Shown: piece after piece, positions 4,975 through 7,161 of the stretch
How positions within the stretch are numbered: position 1 is the stretch's first letter
Layout of the letters: each line of letters starts with the position of its first letter
From: Candidatus Sulfotelmatobacter sp.
GTDB taxonomy: Bacteria; Acidobacteriota; Terriglobia; Terriglobales; SbA1
DNA length: 7,161 nt
Assembly: GCA_030151135.1 (NCBI GenBank)
Contig: JASLEQ010000009.1
Span: 1 to 7,161 of the forward strand
Reading direction: 5' to 3'
Notes under the pieces: generated by a model
What the model was told of the DNA's origin: nothing
The model's database searches: none
What the model saw: the letters and a program-made list of their open reading frames with translations, nothing else
Translations under genes and position numbers: made by a program

Positions 4975-5640
4975 TCAAGGCCTGACGGGCCGCTTGGGAG
5001 CCCAAGATGGAAATTGCACAAGCTGGCACATTTTGACGAGGTCAGCCAGCGATTCGGCCTGCATACCCTCCATCACCTTACGCCGATGCACTTTGACCAT
5101 GATCTCGCTGATTTCCAGTTCGGCAGCGATTTGCTTATTCAGTAATCCTGCCGTCACCATGCTCATGATCTGTCGCTCTCGTTCAGTCAGTGCATCGATC
5201 CGTGCCTGAATTCCGGTTACGAGAGCCTGTTGCTTTTGGCGCTCCGCATCGGCAATGAACGCCTGGGTCACAGCCTGCAGGAGTTCCTGCTTCTGAAACG
5301 GTTTAAACAGGAACTCGATCGCGCCGGATTTCAGGACTTTGCGAACCATCGGCATGTCGCCGTGTGCGGTCATAAAGATGACAGGCAGTTCGCAGCCGGA
5401 TTGCGCCAATTCGTCTTGAAACTCCTGCCCGCTAGTTCCAGGAAGGCGCGCGTCCAAAATGATGCAGCCGGCGAGATCCTTTCCAAGTACAACCCGGAAC
5501 TCCTCAGCTGATCGGTAGCACATTGTCTGTATGCCAACCGCGTCCAACAAGTTCGACAAGCCTTCACAGATCGAAGGGTCGTCGTCGATGATGTGAACGG
5601 TCTGGTCGCAAGTTTGTACTTTTACGTCGCTGCCCGTCAT
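4975..5640 (-). CDS. FixJ/LuxR-type response regulator
   Basis: This 221-residue cytoplasmic transcription regulator has a receiver domain at about 14-128: acidic pocket Asp19-Asp21 in HIIDDD, phospho-accepting Asp63 in IILDARLPG, switch Thr91 in FMTAHGD, and Lys113 in FLFKPF. A linker with a probable coiled coil (about 129-150, QKQQ-rich) leads to a LuxR-type helix-turn-helix at about 152-207 (LTERERQIMSMV, then NKQIAAELEISEIMVKVHRR, then ESLADLVKM). All phosphorylation residues are intact. The start ATG overlaps the kinase stop as ATGA and has no strong Shine-Dalgarno of its own, suggesting translational coupling to the kinase. The layout matches FixJ, but the partner kinase has no visible haem-PAS signature, so oxygen sensing should not be assumed. 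Target genes are unknown; the nearby ammonium operon is one possibility by position only. Confidence 0.93.
   Translation of the reverse strand: MTGSDVKVQTCDQTVHIIDDDPSICEGLSNLLDAVGIQTMCYRSAEEFRVVLGKDLAGCIILDARLPGTSGQEFQDELAQSGCELPVIFMTAHGDMPMVRKVLKSGAIEFLFKPFQKQELLQAVTQAFIADAERQKQQALVTGIQARIDALTERERQIMSMVTAGLLNKQIAAELEISEIMVKVHRRKVMEGMQAESLADLVKMCQLVQFPSWAPKRPVRP
4978..5006. terminator. Palindromes at the convergent gene ends
   Basis: The tail of the response-regulator gene holds two overlapping dyads. CTTGGG-AG-CCCAAG (4993-5006) is a perfect 6-bp palindrome that can fold as a 5-bp stem with a GAGC loop. CAA-GGCC (4978-4984) can pair with GGCC-(GC)-TTG (4988-4997). Only one can form at a time. 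With a single base between the two stop codons, any terminator for either side must lie inside coding sequence, which makes these candidates for a bidirectional terminator. No T-run accompanies them, so support is weak. Confidence 0.2.
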
Positions 5641-7161
5641 ACTGTGATCGGAATCGTAAACTGAACGATTGCCCCTCCACCTACGCCATTCTTCACGGTG
5701 ATGTGGCCGTTGTGCGCTTCCACTATGCTACGGCAGATCCCCAATCCAATGCCGGTTCCGTGTTTCTTTGTTGAAAAGAACGGCTCGAAGATATCGCGCA
5801 TGAGCTCCGGTTCAATTCCGGGCCCTGTGTCCGCTACGGTGATGACGATCTCTGTTTTCGCGCTTATCCCTCTCGAAGTCGTGATCGAGAGTACCCGCTC
5901 ACCGGACGACTGGGCCATCGCGTCGATCGCATTATTCGCCAGATTGATGATGGCTTGCTGAATCTGGATGGGATCGATCTGCGCCCTGGGCAGCTGTTCT
6001 TCGAGACGAAGTTCGATCTTCACTCCCTTCTGGATGGCTTCATCGCGCAGCAAACGCGCCGACTCTTCGATCAATCCATTGACATCGTTTTCGGCGCGCA
6101 GCTGCTCATCCTCACTGAAGAGAGATCGCACCCGCCGGACGATTGCTCCAGCCCGGGTGCTTTCCTGCACGATCTTTTCCGCCGATGTCGATACCTTTTC
6201 GAGATTGGGAGGATCGCACTTGGCCCACTCGAGGCACGCATGCGCATGAGTTACGAGTGCCGTCATTGGCTGGTTGAGCTCGTGTGCAATCGAGGCGGCA
6301 ACCTCAGACATGCTCAAGGTGCGGGTCACGCGTGACAGATTCTCCTGGCGGCGCTTCAGCGACTGCTGCTCTCGTTGATGCTCTTCGATGTCAATGTGAA
6401 TGCCGTACCAGCGCTCAATTTCTCCATCGTCTGAGCGCTGAGGGAAGGCACGGATCAGAAACCATCGATAACCCGAGACGCCAAGTACTCGCGCTTCGAC
6501 TTCAAATGAGTTTCCCGACTCCCTCGCCTGTTTCCACGCTTCAACGAGGTTATAGGCATCCCGAGGATGAATCGACCTGAATAGCAGGTCACCCACCAGG
6601 ACTTCTCCGGGACTGCCCAGGAATTCGCGCAGGTTCTGATTCACATATTCAATCGAGCCCTGTGCATCTGCACGCCAGATTTGCTGCGGAATGGCCTCAG
6701 TTAGCAGACGGAGTTGGCGTTCGCTCTGCTGGATCTCTCTATTCGAGCGCTCGAGTTCGGCGGTCCGTTCATGTACGCGCATTTCAAGTTCATCGCGGGC
6801 TTGTCGCACCTGACTTTCCACCCTCTTTCGTGCGGAACTGACGAAACTCATCGCGATCGCGAAAATGATGAACGCGGCCAGAAAGCTCTGCGATTCCGTA
6901 GCGACAGTGATTGAGTAGAGCGGAGGAATGAAGAAGTACGTAACCAGGAATGATGATAAGACCACTGCCATCAGCCCGGCGATGCGTCCGCCAAACCAGG
7001 CACTTCCCATGATCGCCCCGAAAAAGAGAAACACAAACGGATAATCGATCCAGTCCTGGAGAGGAAACGTCCACAGCAGGGCTACCAGTACGAACGACAC
7101 TGCAATTCCGAAGGGCTTTAAACCGTATTCATAGGCAGATTCTAAGAAACACCGCGGCTCC
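5637..7161 (-). CDS. Membrane sensor histidine kinase (DUF4118-like, PAS), 5' end outside window
   Basis: This kinase senses a signal, autophosphorylates and passes phosphate to the response regulator next to it. The frame stays open to the window edge with no in-frame ATG, so the gene is partial at its start. A GTG at 7100 would give 487 residues but falls inside the first hydrophobic helix and lacks a good ribosome site, so I reject it as the true start. Numbering from that GTG: four membrane helices (about -5 to 14, 22-38, 40-58, 72-90) in a DUF4118-like arrangement including [11 protein letters not shown]; a charged coiled coil (about 91-130); a PAS domain (about 130-240, with EYVNQN and [11 protein letters not shown]); HisKA with phospho-accepting His273 in [13 protein letters not shown]; and HATPase with N box INLANNA (385-391), G1 DTGPGI (424-429), F box IFEPFF (437-442) and G2 GTGIGLGI (448-455). 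All catalytic boxes are intact. The H-box style resembles FixL/NtrB-like kinases. The stop overlaps the regulator start by four bases. Confidence 0.92.
   Translation of the reverse strand, partial: EPRCFLESAYEYGLKPFGIAVSFVLVALLWTFPLQDWIDYPFVFLFFGAIMGSAWFGGRIAGLMAVVLSSFLVTYFFIPPLYSITVATESQSFLAAFIIFAIAMSFVSSARKRVESQVRQARDELEMRVHERTAELERSNREIQQSERQLRLLTEAIPQQIWRADAQGSIEYVNQNLREFLGSPGEVLVGDLLFRSIHPRDAYNLVEAWKQARESGNSFEVEARVLGVSGYRWFLIRAFPQRSDDGEIERWYGIHIDIEEHQREQQSLKRRQENLSRVTRTLSMSEVAASIAHELNQPMTALVTHAHACLEWAKCDPPNLEKVSTSAEKIVQESTRAGAIVRRVRSLFSEDEQLRAENDVNGLIEESARLLRDEAIQKGVKIELRLEEQLPRAQIDPIQIQQAIINLANNAIDAMAQSSGERVLSITTSRGISAKTEIVITVADTGPGIEPELMRDIFEPFFSTKKHGTGIGLGICRSIVEAHNGHITVKNGVGGGAIVQFTIPITV

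Noticed and set aside
5637..7100. Complete 487-residue kinase starting at GTG 7100
   Set aside because: That start would cut into the first membrane helix, and the frame is open and plausible for 20 more codons to the window edge.
4975..7161. Naming the pair fixL/fixJ
   Set aside because: The regulator is FixJ-like in layout, but the kinase PAS shows no clear haem-binding signature and no fix/nif genes are nearby.
1..7161. CRISPR array, tRNA/rRNA, insertion sequence or phage genes
   Set aside because: I searched by eye on both strands and found no spaced direct repeats, cloverleaf, transposase motifs or terminal inverted repeats.

Overview
The window looks like a chromosomal segment of a moderately GC-rich, soil-type bacterium. 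The protein styles (an Amt transporter with an unusual N-terminus, a GlnK-type P-II, a small WW-containing unknown protein, and a DUF4118-PAS kinase with a FixJ-like regulator) read most like Acidobacteriota (Terriglobia). That assignment is inference from style, not from a marker gene.

Layout. Bases 1-557 hold no convincing gene but contain a run of GGCCA-N5-TGGYC dyads and a short (TTG)5 repeat. Bases about 500-1585 look like a gene graveyard: a 19-codon remnant resembling the start of a SnoaL-like cyclase (minus), a fragment resembling the middle of a glyoxalase/VOC protein (plus), an unrecognised minus-strand reading frame with coding-like composition, and the frameshifted C-terminal end of an NRAMP-type metal transporter (plus). 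A small, possibly intact membrane-protein gene follows at 1771-2007 (minus).

From 2347 the window is orderly. amtB (ammonium channel), glnK (P-II regulator, 22 bases downstream) and an unrecognised 176-residue gene run rightward. Upstream of amtB are a candidate sigma-70 promoter, a long leader with an 11-bp bulged hairpin, and a near-ideal Shine-Dalgarno. A 12-bp stem separates glnK from the unknown gene. Converging on this set, with a single base between stop codons, is a minus-strand two-component operon: a membrane histidine kinase with DUF4118-like, PAS, HisKA and HATPase regions, and a FixJ/LuxR-type response regulator, joined by an ATGA stop/start overlap. The kinase frame is still open at the right window edge, so its start lies outside.

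How they work together. AmtB conducts ammonium; GlnK would gate it by inserting its T-loop and reports 2-oxoglutarate/ATP/ADP status. The unknown third gene may share the transcript. Whether the two-component pair controls nitrogen genes cannot be told from the sequence; only the convergent placement is seen. I do not see a clearly novel system here; the most unusual items are the decayed gene cluster, the dyad-rich stretch, the hairpins around amtB-glnK, and the odd residues in the P-II protein.
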